Shown here: one piece after another, positions 51,138 through 59,521 of the stretch
Layout: every line of letters starts with the position of its first letter
Numbering within the stretch: the stretch's first letter is position 1
IMG/VR virus record: IMGVR_UViG_3300042402_007915
Location: 62,001 to 126,000 of that record
Direction: 5' to 3' (one strand)
Length of the DNA: 64,000 nt
Source of the DNA: a virus
The notes under the pieces: model-generated
Databases searched by the model: none
The model's input: the letters and a program-made list of their open reading frames with translations, nothing else
Told to the model about the DNA's origin: nothing
Made by a program: the position numbers and the translations under genes

Positions 51138-51393
51138 GATCCCTCAAGAAGTTGTAGAGATCCTGCCACTCGGCATCGTCTTCAATACGAACGAAGACGG
51201 TTTCAGAGTGAACATCGATCTGTTCGATGTAGGCCTTGTCTCTTCGATGGGCGTGGACAAAAGCAACATACTCCTTGAAGCCTCTGCGTACCGTGGCGAG
51301 ATGAAGCCACGGTCCCCCTGCAAAGATCTTGGGGTTTAAGAGTTGGCGCACATCATTGATGACAATGAAATCTGTACCAAATGAACGGCTCAT
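51082..51393 (-). CDS. Small hypothetical protein
   Basis: 103 residues, ATG after GGAGGT. Alpha/beta, with GPWLHLATVRRGFKEYVAFV and a final basic helix. No motif recognised. It lies between nuclease genes and overlaps the downstream one. Confidence 0.6.
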   Translation of the reverse strand: MSRSFGTDFIVINDVRQLLNPKIFAGGPWLHLATVRRGFKEYVAFVHAHRRDKAYIEQIDVHSETVFVRIEDDAEWQDLYNFLRDRGYLALTEFKAGKLAGPS

Positions 51394-51396
51394 AAC

Positions 51397-51999
51397 TTAC
51401 CTCCGGGCTCTGTCGCCTGCGGTCCTATATGTTTTCAAAGCAAAGTTCATACAACAATCCTTATAAGTTTTGTTAAACCAGTCAGCGAACCGATTAGCTT
51501 CTTCATCTAAATGCAAGGTGTTGTGAAGATAACTACGATACAACGTTGCAAAGACATCTATGGCCACTAAGGCCATGCCCCAAAAACTGGAAGACAAAAT
51601 AGGCTTCAGTACAAAGTCTTGCTTATAGAACTCACCGTCCACAACACTCCAGGCTCTGAGAATTGCATGCACTTCTTTAGAGTCTTCAGGAGTCTTGTCC
51701 TTAAGGCGATCAAGCTCTGGATCGTTAAAATACGCTCGGATAGACAACTCTCCGCCTTCCGAAATTGCATCGGCAACAGTAGTTCGCTTATAGACTTCTG
51801 AATCGGTCCGTAAGAAGAGACAAGGGTGCTCCTCCAAGATCTTTGGATTCTTGTACACCCTAATGAGACCGTCTAAGAGTTCTTGATCTGCTAGCGGATA
51901 GAGGCTTAGGCAATCCTCTTCTGTCATCGAAGGAAGTTCGTAACGGAATTCGGAGCTACCAATCTTCAATCTTACATTCGGCCATATTTTTGACGACAC
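51397..51999 (-). CDS. Hypothetical protein
   Basis: 200 residues from GTG 51999 after GAGGTG. Helical, with SFWGMALVAIDVFATLYRSYL (about 139-159) as the most hydrophobic span; with charged flanks it may be amphipathic rather than membrane. Ends in the basic RTAGDRARR. Function unknown; in an operon with nucleases. Confidence 0.6.
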   Translation of the reverse strand: MSSKIWPNVRLKIGSSEFRYELPSMTEEDCLSLYPLADQELLDGLIRVYKNPKILEEHPCLFLRTDSEVYKRTTVADAISEGGELSIRAYFNDPELDRLKDKTPEDSKEVHAILRAWSVVDGEFYKQDFVLKPILSSSFWGMALVAIDVFATLYRSYLHNTLHLDEEANRFADWFNKTYKDCCMNFALKTYRTAGDRARR

Positions 52000-52002
52000 T
52001 AT

Positions 52003-52737
52003 TCACCTCGTTGGGTAGCAGGTTTGTTTGAATGGACATGAAAGCTGGCAAGGGTTTAGGGGGAAATGAACTCCAGCTCGTATCCCACGAACAAGATTCG
52101 CAAGAACGGCCTTCACTTCTTGGTTCACTTCTTTGTCTCCTACAACCCGTGAGACAATCTTGCCAAACTTATCAAAGCCAAAGACAAATACTGAAGCTGT
52201 ATTCCGTGCAAAGTGTTTCTGTCCGTACTGAGACAGAAGCATTGTCAAGTAGTAAGGTATTAAATCATTAAGCATTGAATGCTCTACCGTGAAGGGAGAG
52301 AAGTAAACGCCGATTAATTCCTTGCTATTTGCTTTACGAAAGATGGCCGATGTTGTCAGCTCGAGAACAGTACCTTCCACTGTGAACCTAAAAGTGTACG
52401 GCCCCGCAATGGGGATATACATAGCAGGACTCACAAGTGCGTAGAAGTCGTTCAGAGCGAACGTCGACTTAGTCTGTAGATCAATCTGCTCTCCCTCAAG
52501 GAGATGCTTGTATACGCCTTGAGAGCGCATTGAAGACTTGAGGTAGGGAATGAAGTTCTGCCTCGGGTTCTCAATATCAAGAAGAAGAGCATCGCAGACC
52601 ATACGCTCTACAGTCTCTTTGACTAAAGAGGTGACAACAGGGTACTCAGCCTTACCACCGTAATGGTAAAACTGAGTACACCTGCTGTATGCGCGCAAGT
52701 CTTCTTCATTCAGAATTCTGCCCGCAGTTTCTTTCAC
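52003..52737 (-). CDS. Cas4/RecB-like protein, catalytic residues apparently lost
   Basis: 244 residues, GTG start in a GTGA overlap. C20 within AYSRCTQFYHYGG and the C-terminal CQLSCPFKQTC (three cysteines) match the four ligands of the [4Fe-4S] cluster in Cas4/AddB-type nucleases. The expected D...ExK core is not found: the matching strands read TVEGTVLELTTSAIF and ELIGVYFSPFT. It may be an inactive DNA-binding partner of the intact nuclease at 56892-57977. The alternative is an unrelated cysteine protein. Confidence 0.5.
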   Translation of the reverse strand: MKETAGRILNEEDLRAYSRCTQFYHYGGKAEYPVVTSLVKETVERMVCDALLLDIENPRQNFIPYLKSSMRSQGVYKHLLEGEQIDLQTKSTFALNDFYALVSPAMYIPIAGPYTFRFTVEGTVLELTTSAIFRKANSKELIGVYFSPFTVEHSMLNDLIPYYLTMLLSQYGQKHFARNTASVFVFGFDKFGKIVSRVVGDKEVNQEVKAVLANLVRGIRAGVHFPLNPCQLSCPFKQTCYPTR

Positions 52738-52919
52738 TCCATCATTCTCCAGGTAGACCAGCTACCGTGGACAGGATGTGGCTTTACAAAGACAGTCTTC
52801 ATGTCTTGAGAACAAGCAGAGCATTTAGGTGTAGTGCCTCGCTTGATGTAAAGCTCAATAGTTTTGCCATGTTCAGGGCAGGACTCATTCTTGCAGGTAT
52901 AGTCTTGAAGGATCTTCAT
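52734..52919 (-). CDS. Small zinc-ribbon protein
   Basis: 61 residues, ATG in a TAATG overlap. Two cysteine pairs, CKNESC (C9, C14) and CSAC (C33, C36), flank a short hairpin, giving a zinc ribbon like FmdB-type regulators. Ends in a Trp-containing helix. May bind nucleic acid or a polymerase. The stop is used for GTGA coupling to the Cas4-like gene. Confidence 0.7.
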   Translation of the reverse strand: MKILQDYTCKNESCPEHGKTIELYIKRGTTPKCSACSQDMKTVFVKPHPVHGSWSTWRMME

Positions 52920-53212
52920 TACCAGACCTTGTTGGTACCGGCGACTGCCTGCTTTGCTTCGTATGCCTTCTTTACCATAGCGGTTAGGAACTTCAGCTCA
53001 ACAGTAGCGCCTCGTTCGTTTGCTTGCTTCAAAGAAATGATCTCATAAGGACAGGTGTTCTTATTGAGTTCATACCGGAAAGCACCCTGGGCATGAAGAA
53101 TAGTTACAAGCTTATCAATGCTCTTAGGATTGGGTCCCGATTCCAAGAGGTAAAACATCTTGGTCTCAGGAATATAGACGCCCTGTTGAGCTACGTCATT
53201 TGGATGTGTCAT
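52919..53212 (-). CDS. Small hypothetical protein
   Basis: 97 residues, ATG after AGGAG. Alpha/beta with no recognised motif; C-terminal helix TAMVKKAYEAKQAV. Lies between ThyX and the zinc-ribbon gene. Confidence 0.6.
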   Translation of the reverse strand: MTHPNDVAQQGVYIPETKMFYLLESGPNPKSIDKLVTILHAQGAFRYELNKNTCPYEIISLKQANERGATVELKFLTAMVKKAYEAKQAVAGTNKVW

Positions 53213-53223
53213 TCAATAACTCC

Positions 53224-54081
53224 TCACTTGCTGTCTTTCTGAACAATTGTTCTTAGCTTCTGTAAGAATTCAGCTCGTTCACTTGTACTCATTGAAGAAT
53301 CGAATATCAAGTCTCGGCTCTCTTTGTCTGGCGGCATATTCTCAAGAGCACCCACAAAGACACCAAGATTGCTAAGAGTCGTCATCTCTTTGGCCGTAAA
53401 GGTAATTGCGTTGAGCTGATAGTCCAAGAAGTCTTGGGCAATAATGGGCCAGTGTTCTTTAATGATTTCAAATACAGCCTGTGCATAGAGACGAATCTCT
53501 AGCTGTGCATGCTCATCTAAACGAGCCTTGAGGAATAAAAGCCAGTCGCCAAGATTGGCTTTAACAAAGAACGTAATGTACTGACCGACAGAAGTAACTG
53601 ATCGGGCTTGTTCTCTGCAGACCCCAAGCTCCAAGAGCCTGTTGTAAGCAGAGCGGCAATCCATTTCCGAAGTAGCATGAAGGTACTCGGCCTCCTCATA
53701 CTTCTCTTCCTCAAGGGAACCGGAACCAACCTGCTTGTTAGCACCAGATCCTTGCGAACGGAAACCACCAGTGTCTTGAGGAACCCAAAAGTCCTCACTC
53801 AGTACTGAATAGCGGGCGGACTCAACATTGAAAATAAAACGGTCATGCCGAACCCACTGATTGAACACAAACATTGGGGCACGAACCTGGAGCTTAAGCT
53901 CACACATGCCAAACGGAGAGAAGTGCTTGTGCCTATGAAGGTAGGATAGGAGACCCCTATCTTCATTTACCGTCTTAGTGCCTCCTTGGTAGGAGGCCCT
54001 TGCTGCCTGTGCAACTGCACTATCGTTTCCCATGTGATCAATACGCCTAACAAAACCCTTACCAATATTGTATTCATTCAT
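53224..54081 (-). CDS. thyX: Flavin-dependent thymidylate synthase ThyX, atypical motif
   Basis: 285 residues from ATG 54081 (a GTG at 54084 overlaps the primase stop). ThyX makes dTMP from dUMP using FAD and NADPH. The signature region reads RHDRFIFNVESARYS (residues 78-92), against the usual RHRxxSxNExSxRYS: the third R is D, the S is I and the E is shifted by one. Flanking family features are present: FSPFGMCELKLQVRAPMFVFNQW split around the motif, and the C-terminal ITFFVKANLGDWLLFLKAR. Coupled to the primase-helicase gene. Likely active, but the changed motif leaves doubt. Confidence 0.85.
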   Translation of the reverse strand: MNEYNIGKGFVRRIDHMGNDSAVAQAARASYQGGTKTVNEDRGLLSYLHRHKHFSPFGMCELKLQVRAPMFVFNQWVRHDRFIFNVESARYSVLSEDFWVPQDTGGFRSQGSGANKQVGSGSLEEEKYEEAEYLHATSEMDCRSAYNRLLELGVCREQARSVTSVGQYITFFVKANLGDWLLFLKARLDEHAQLEIRLYAQAVFEIIKEHWPIIAQDFLDYQLNAITFTAKEMTTLSNLGVFVGALENMPPDKESRDLIFDSSMSTSERAEFLQKLRTIVQKDSK

Positions 54082-56555
54082 CACGCATACTCCGATTCCT
54101 CCATAGCTTCTTCGGTGAAATCAATCTCGTCAAGATCCTCTAGAAATTGCTTAGCCTCACGACGAGCTGCTTCAATATTGACCTCACGAACAGTGACCGT
54201 AGTCTTATCCAAATCGAGGACGAGTTTGTTCTCTGGAGACTTGAACGAAGTAATCTTGTTCTTGCCGACAAGGATGAAGATACGCGGCTGCTTAACTCCG
54301 TCCTTATCTTTCCAGTACACAGTTGCATGCTCTCCACGGTCATGCAAGTCTTGATAGACATGCATGATTACGTTCGGCCTATAGATCATTGCACGGGCGT
54401 CAGCAATATCGTCGTTATCTGGGAACCGCATTTGCTCTGGGTTGAGCAGGCCGCCCTTTCTATACTCGACAGTGCCGAAGATACAGCAATGGTACTTAGT
54501 AGTCATATTCTTCAAGTCCGTAGCGATAGCCTCCATACGCGCAGTCTTTTCCTTCTCTGGGTAAGACGTTACGTTGTGGACGTTGTCAAGGATGACAAGA
54601 ATCTTCTTGTCTGGATACCTTGAGCGAAGTACACGCAACTGCCTCTCTAGAGGAGCAAGAGTAGAGCCATCTTCAGAGTCAATAATGACAAGCTTCTCGT
54701 TCTCAAGAAGCGAACGGAACATGTCTGTTGCTCTGTGATAAACCTCCCAGCAACGAGGATCAACAATATTCCGATAAGGATTTGCAGCCTGGTGAATCTT
54801 CAAAGGAACGTCTTTCGGACCAGCAAGGAACGCAGCAACGTTACAGAGAGCACGAGGAGCAACCTGAACATAAGAGTCGTCAGTAAAGTGAAATAGAACA
54901 ATAGTGTTCGGGTCGTGGACAGCAACATCCATACCCAAAGAAACAATAGTGGCGGTCTTGCCACTGTTAGCACGGCCACCCAAGAACATCAAGTTGCCGT
55001 CACAGGCGTTCATACCGCCAGAGAGAGCGGCACCGAACTCTCTGTAGAACGCAAACTGGAACTCAGTAAGGTTCTTATCGTTAACGGTAGACTTGCCTTC
55101 CTCCATACTATCGAAGCGAGTGACTTGGTAAGTAGTACCCGTACTTGCCTTGTCATAGTCCTTGTTAATGGCCTCTAGCTCAAGCTCATGACGAGCAAGA
55201 GCCGCAAGGATATTACCTGGATCTGTAGAAACATTGGCAATGTACTTCTTGGTAGCTGCTTCAATACGCTCATGACGCTCGCGTTCTTTACCGTCACGAA
55301 TAGTTGCAATGTCTTGCTGAATAGAAGTAACGCTAACGCCCGTATGCTCGGAGAGCTTAACTGAAAGAAGCTCCCTTCTAACTGCAACAGCTTCCGAAGC
55401 AATGAGCGGAATCATAATGGCGCAAGTATCTTCGTGTGTGGCTTTGTCTGAGATCCGTGAAAGCACCCACTCGAAGGCAGGGGTCATTGCTAGCCCCTGG
55501 AAGGGGCCAGAATCCATTTCATTGAGAGTTGAACAGAACTCCGAACAGTCCTTAGCCTCCGTAGTAGGAGCGTCTACAACGAAGCAGGACAAGCCAGGAG
55601 CGAACTTAATCTCGTTAAAGAGAATCTTCTGGATAGCAGCTTGGCCAGCAGGATCCCAATCCAAACAAAAGTAGACCTGTTTAATGCCCACAGACTTCAG
55701 TAGGTTAAGGTGTTGATTTGTGAATGCAACACCACAAATGCCTGCAACGTTATAGATACCTACTCGATGCAATGCAGCTACGTCTCCAGGACCTTCTACA
55801 ATGTAAAGACCATTCTGCTTAGCCTTACCAAGAGAAAGGGCCACATCTAATCCGAACAGAGTCTCCTTCTTATGATAGATGGCTGTCTCTGCTGAGTTGA
55901 TGTACTTGGGCTTACCCTCACCAAGGTTCCTTGAGATGAAAGCAACTGGCCGTCCACGTTCGTCATTGATCATAAACGAGAAAAAGTTCTCATCTACGAA
56001 TTTGAAGTCGTTACTCGATAGTGCTCTGGACTGAAGCAGGTAATTCCTTTCCCAGCCCTTCTCAAGAAGCTCAGACTCAATAATGGAGTAAGGCATTGTG
56101 CCCGCAACAATATGGGCGTCAGACCACTTACGAGTCTCTAGGTACTCTTCGTTCCTATTGTTAGAAAGAATGCCTGCAATATCTTCAAAGAGGCGGTATA
56201 GCTTATGCCTCTCTTTCTCTTCTTCGGTCAGTGCCGAGAAGGATAGATTGAAGCCAAACATACTTGCCAATGCAGGAAGCGTTTGCTCAAACAAATCGCT
56301 TCCAGTCTTTTCAATGCCATTGATTAACGCATAAGCGTCAAAGATGTCTAAGGAAGCTCCGCAAGCAAAGCAGTGAGCAACTTCATAATTCCGTCGAGGA
56401 TCCAAATGCATAGAAGGGCTACTATCGTCATGTGAAATACATTTGAATTTCTTCTTGGGGAAAGTCTTGAGATCAATCCCCACGATAGGCGAGAGGTACT
56501 CAGCCATCCTTGGACGGATGGAAGACATAGCCTCTGAAAAGTTGGTTATCCGCAT
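54081..56555 (-). CDS. Fused DNA primase-helicase
   Basis: 824 residues in the T7 gp4 layout. Zinc finger ligands C39, H42, C62 and C65 (KCISHDD...HCFACG) for template recognition; a TOPRIM domain with E254 (IVEGPGDVAAL) and D299/D301 (CLDWDPAGQ) for primer synthesis; then a DnaB-type helicase with Walker A GGRANSGKT at 526-534 and later acidic strands (KLVIIDSEDGS, LVILDNVHNV). It unwinds DNA and primes the lagging strand for the DnaE-type polymerase. Starts ATG after AAGGAT; its stop overlaps thyX. Confidence 0.9.
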   Translation of the reverse strand: MRITNFSEAMSSIRPRMAEYLSPIVGIDLKTFPKKKFKCISHDDSSPSMHLDPRRNYEVAHCFACGASLDIFDAYALINGIEKTGSDLFEQTLPALASMFGFNLSFSALTEEEKERHKLYRLFEDIAGILSNNRNEEYLETRKWSDAHIVAGTMPYSIIESELLEKGWERNYLLQSRALSSNDFKFVDENFFSFMINDERGRPVAFISRNLGEGKPKYINSAETAIYHKKETLFGLDVALSLGKAKQNGLYIVEGPGDVAALHRVGIYNVAGICGVAFTNQHLNLLKSVGIKQVYFCLDWDPAGQAAIQKILFNEIKFAPGLSCFVVDAPTTEAKDCSEFCSTLNEMDSGPFQGLAMTPAFEWVLSRISDKATHEDTCAIMIPLIASEAVAVRRELLSVKLSEHTGVSVTSIQQDIATIRDGKERERHERIEAATKKYIANVSTDPGNILAALARHELELEAINKDYDKASTGTTYQVTRFDSMEEGKSTVNDKNLTEFQFAFYREFGAALSGGMNACDGNLMFLGGRANSGKTATIVSLGMDVAVHDPNTIVLFHFTDDSYVQVAPRALCNVAAFLAGPKDVPLKIHQAANPYRNIVDPRCWEVYHRATDMFRSLLENEKLVIIDSEDGSTLAPLERQLRVLRSRYPDKKILVILDNVHNVTSYPEKEKTARMEAIATDLKNMTTKYHCCIFGTVEYRKGGLLNPEQMRFPDNDDIADARAMIYRPNVIMHVYQDLHDRGEHATVYWKDKDGVKQPRIFILVGKNKITSFKSPENKLVLDLDKTTVTVREVNIEAARREAKQFLEDLDEIDFTEEAMEESEYA

Positions 56556-56564
56556 GTAGATCCT

Positions 56565-56879
56565 TTAGTTTGCGAAGATTAAAGTTGCTAAGTTAAACGT
56601 CTTCAATTCAATGTCCCAGAGGTGAGTTCCTGGGTTAAACATATGTTCTACAATGTCAATCTGTACCAACGCGCCTTCTTCGAACTTCTCCTTCTCTACG
56701 ATACAATTCAGATTAGAGTTCATAATCAGTTCGGACATCACATTCCCCACAGAAGCTGCATGCTGCATGTGGGTATAAGGGCCGAACGTACTAGTCTCTT
56801 CTTTGTTGGTTCTAACATGTAGGAAGAAGAAGGTCTCGGGTGGCGTATAGAGGTCCGCTACGTCTTCTAGTTGCTCCAA
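56565..56879 (-). CDS. Small hypothetical protein
   Basis: 104 residues from a TTG directly after AAGGAGGT, an ideal ribosome site, which supports the unusual start. Alpha/beta; contains FFLHVRTNKEETSTFGPYT and a C-terminal FNPGTHLWDIEL. Placed between the Cas4-like nuclease and the primase-helicase. Function unknown. Confidence 0.65.
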   Translation of the reverse strand: MEQLEDVADLYTPPETFFFLHVRTNKEETSTFGPYTHMQHAASVGNVMSELIMNSNLNCIVEKEKFEEGALVQIDIVEHMFNPGTHLWDIELKTFNLATLIFAN

Positions 56880-56891
56880 TGTACCTCCTTT

Positions 56892-57977
56892 TTAGTTTAC
56901 CTTTGAGCAGGTCTTGGCAAAGTCGCAATAAGTGCAAGCAAAGTCTGCCACGCTTGGGGGCTTAATGTTGACCTTGGGAGGCAAACCTTCGGCGGCTCTT
57001 TCTTGGTTAAGCTTTACTCTAGCTGAGTAAGATTCCCATTGCTCTCGGTCTGCTTTACGAGTAAGGAGATCCCTTTCGTAAGCCTTGGACAAATCCTCAA
57101 TGGAATACTCGGCCTTGAAATCTCGAGGTGGAATAGTCTGCGAAGTAAGATGATCCGCAATATACTTGTATGCTTCAAGAATCTGGCCAATAGTAAAAGG
57201 CGCTTCGACCCATTTCCCCTTTGGGGACAGCGGCTTGTAGAAAACACGAGCTACGTGATCTTCGTCTGGTACCGTTCTAACAAGGTACTCAGCATGCATT
57301 CCAGTGCCACGGTCTCCATAGAGCAGGCGAGAGTCTCCCCAGTTCTGTGGGTCTGGCCAAGTAGTTTTAACATGCCAATCATACAAGGCAATCTGCATTA
57401 AGTTGCTGTCTTTGGGGGTGCCAAGGAGTCCCTTGTTGCGGTTAGCAACACTGCCCAAGGCCTTCTCGCCTCCACGACCATGAACAGACTTGCACTCAGC
57501 AATAGTAAGCAAACCGCTATCTGGATCGATAGCGACAAGGTCTAGCTTGCCACTAAGGTTGTACTCAGGAAGATAGACGGCACTTTGTGTTGTAACAAAG
57601 ATCCCAGTCAGCTTCGCCTGTTCAATAACATACTGCTCGTATAGCTCACCCTGGGCCCAAATGAATAACATCTCCTCTCGAGGTGATGCTTTCTCTTCAA
57701 CAAGCTGATGAGACAAAGCTCGTAGATCTGGGCTTAGGACCGAAGGTGAGTGGTTGTTTGTATCAACCAGTAGTCTGAAATAAGCTCTGCGTCGACAAGA
57801 CCCGAGAACCTCGGACTCGCCGTATTCATTTACTACGGCGGCCGAGGCTTCGGATGGCCATTGAGTAGGTGCTTTAGAGTCACCCATTTTAGGCCTTGTC
57901 AGAGCAAGTGTAATGTGTTCCAGGAGCGACCAGGAAGATTCGTTAGAATTAGTAGGCACAAGCTCTGAGGTGGCCAT
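56892..57977 (-). CDS. Cas4/RecB-like PD-(D/E)XK exonuclease with Fe-S cluster
   Basis: 361 residues. The core is intact: SGKLDLVAIDPDSGLLTIAECKSVHGRG is present, whose D of KLDL and E/K of ECK form the D...ExK metal site. One cysteine near 60 (GSCRRRAYF) and the C-terminal CTYCDFAKTC supply the four [4Fe-4S] ligands of the Cas4/AddB type. Such enzymes resect DNA ends, for recombination-dependent replication. ATG at 57975-57977; three bases separate it from the upstream gene. No cas1 or CRISPR is present. Confidence 0.8.
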   Translation of the reverse strand: MATSELVPTNSNESSWSLLEHITLALTRPKMGDSKAPTQWPSEASAAVVNEYGESEVLGSCRRRAYFRLLVDTNNHSPSVLSPDLRALSHQLVEEKASPREEMLFIWAQGELYEQYVIEQAKLTGIFVTTQSAVYLPEYNLSGKLDLVAIDPDSGLLTIAECKSVHGRGGEKALGSVANRNKGLLGTPKDSNLMQIALYDWHVKTTWPDPQNWGDSRLLYGDRGTGMHAEYLVRTVPDEDHVARVFYKPLSPKGKWVEAPFTIGQILEAYKYIADHLTSQTIPPRDFKAEYSIEDLSKAYERDLLTRKADREQWESYSARVKLNQERAAEGLPPKVNIKPPSVADFACTYCDFAKTCSKVN

Positions 57978-57979
57978 TC

Positions 57980-58222
57980 TTAATCGTCCGCCATCTTAAC
58001 GGCTTCGGCTCTGACCTTGGACTGAAGGGCTTTCATCTCTGCAATCCGTTCATTTCGGTATGCTTCGAATTCAATTTCAAGTGCAGCTTGGCCCTCTGGA
58101 GTATCAGCTCCAGGAAGCTTCTGTACTAGAAACTCTGCTAGTAGACCGAGGCTTGTAAGCTCTCGAGTGATTAGCTTGACTCTCTCATCTAAAGAAACAA
58201 TAACCTTATACAGTTCATCCAT
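57980..58222 (-). CDS. Small coiled-coil protein
   Basis: 80 residues, ATG after AGGAG. Helical throughout with heptads (VIVSLDERVKLITRELTSLG; ALEIEFEAYRNERIAEMKAL). Between the metallophosphoesterase and the Cas4-like nuclease, so perhaps an accessory of one of them. Function unknown. Confidence 0.65.
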   Translation of the reverse strand: MDELYKVIVSLDERVKLITRELTSLGLLAEFLVQKLPGADTPEGQAALEIEFEAYRNERIAEMKALQSKVRAEAVKMADD

Positions 58223-58234
58223 ATTTAGCTCCTG

Positions 58235-59521
58235 TTAAAATGCTTTCTTGGGTGGGTTTGAAGATCCAAGCGCGTATACGTTGGAGAAGTTGCGAAGAGT
58301 ATTTCCCTGTGCGTCTTGCCATAGAACAGCATAGCCATTCTGTGAACCGCCGCTATAGGAAAGATGAGGAGTATGTGCGTAATGCATAGGTCCAGCAAAG
58401 CAACCCTGCTCCATGATCAAGAGCCTGTCGTAAACGAACTTAGAAATCTTGTGGGTGTGTCCGATAACAACAGTATCAATTTCCTCTTCGGGATACCTTG
58501 AGCTAAAATAGTTGGCGGTCTTGTGTGCCAAGCTTGCAATGCCGCCCGAACCCCTGGTGTGAGGATGGGCAAAGATTGCTTTACCTACCTTACAGTACCA
58601 AGAATCTCGAAGGTCGAAATGCACGTTGTCGAAGTCATGCTTCTTAACAAGCTTCCCAGCAGCATTGATCTCTTCACCATTTGCAATACGCCCAAGAGCA
58701 GAAGGATTGAAATAGCTTACCGTATTCTTGTTGATACCGTTCTCAGAGAGTACACGCGCAACGCGGCTTTCGTGATTACCCTCGGTAAGAATAACCTTCT
58801 CAAAGTTCTCGCTGCACCACTTCACAAGAGCAAAAGCGCAACGGTATTCATCTACAATAGTAATCTCACGACTCTTCGAATAAGAAGAAGCAGAGTATCC
58901 CTCAAGGATATCTCCATTCAAGACGAGAACACTAGCGTCTGTATGGAGGGAAAGAGTCTCCTCAAGGAGATCTACCCTTGCAAACGGGAAGTGAATATCT
59001 GAAACGGAGACAATCTTGCGAACAGGTTCTCCTGTCTCATCCCCAATGGTTACCATTGGGTTGGGGTACTTGTTCTGAATGGTCTCGATCAGATCGAATG
59101 CGTTGGTTTCTGACAATGGCGACTCCTTCTTCGAAGGCTCAGTAGACGTAGCAACTACCGGGGTGGGAATAGGAGTCTTCTTCGTAGGAATGAAGACTCT
59201 GCTCGGGCCCTTAAACTGGGCAATGCGATTACCAGCCCTGTTAACGGGGAACGTATAGTTGGCAGTGTTTCGAATAGCCTCTACAAAGTAGGGGTCATTT
59301 CTATGACGGCTATACCAACGAGAGATTGCCTTCTCAGAACGCTGGCTTCCAATAGCACGCAGAGCAGCTACGGCCTTGTCCATCGGCTGGTTTTCATCTC
59401 CAGTGCCAGCAAGACCAAAGCCATACCAGCCCCTTTCCCAGACCTTATACTTCTCTGCGATGAGCATAACAGCAAAGGCCTCGTCATCTGACCAAGGATC
59501 GCCGAATTGATGTTTGTTCAT
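58235..59521 (-). CDS. Metallophosphoesterase (Mre11/SbcD superfamily)
   Basis: 428 residues. Metal motifs occur in order: D175-x-H177 (SVSDIHFP), G203-D204 (NGDILEG), G248-N249-H250-E251 (EGNHESR), IFAHPHTRG and GHTH. The superfamily includes nucleases and phosphatases. Residues 1-110 form a separate helical domain (WSDDEAFAVML and KAISRWYSRH), which resembles a DNA-binding helix bundle. Start overlaps the polymerase stop (ATGA), which points to DNA end processing or proofreading; the latter is speculation. Confidence 0.8.
   Translation of the reverse strand: MNKHQFGDPWSDDEAFAVMLIAEKYKVWERGWYGFGLAGTGDENQPMDKAVAALRAIGSQRSEKAISRWYSRHRNDPYFVEAIRNTANYTFPVNRAGNRIAQFKGPSRVFIPTKKTPIPTPVVATSTEPSKKESPLSETNAFDLIETIQNKYPNPMVTIGDETGEPVRKIVSVSDIHFPFARVDLLEETLSLHTDASVLVLNGDILEGYSASSYSKSREITIVDEYRCAFALVKWCSENFEKVILTEGNHESRVARVLSENGINKNTVSYFNPSALGRIANGEEINAAGKLVKKHDFDNVHFDLRDSWYCKVGKAIFAHPHTRGSGGIASLAHKTANYFSSRYPEEEIDTVVIGHTHKISKFVYDRLLIMEQGCFAGPMHYAHTPHLSYSGGSQNGYAVLWQDAQGNTLRNFSNVYALGSSNPPKKAF

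Noticed and set aside
56892-57977. CRISPR-Cas involvement suggested by a Cas4-like nuclease
   Set aside because: No direct-repeat array and no cas1/cas2 were seen; Cas4/RecB-like nucleases are common alone in phages.
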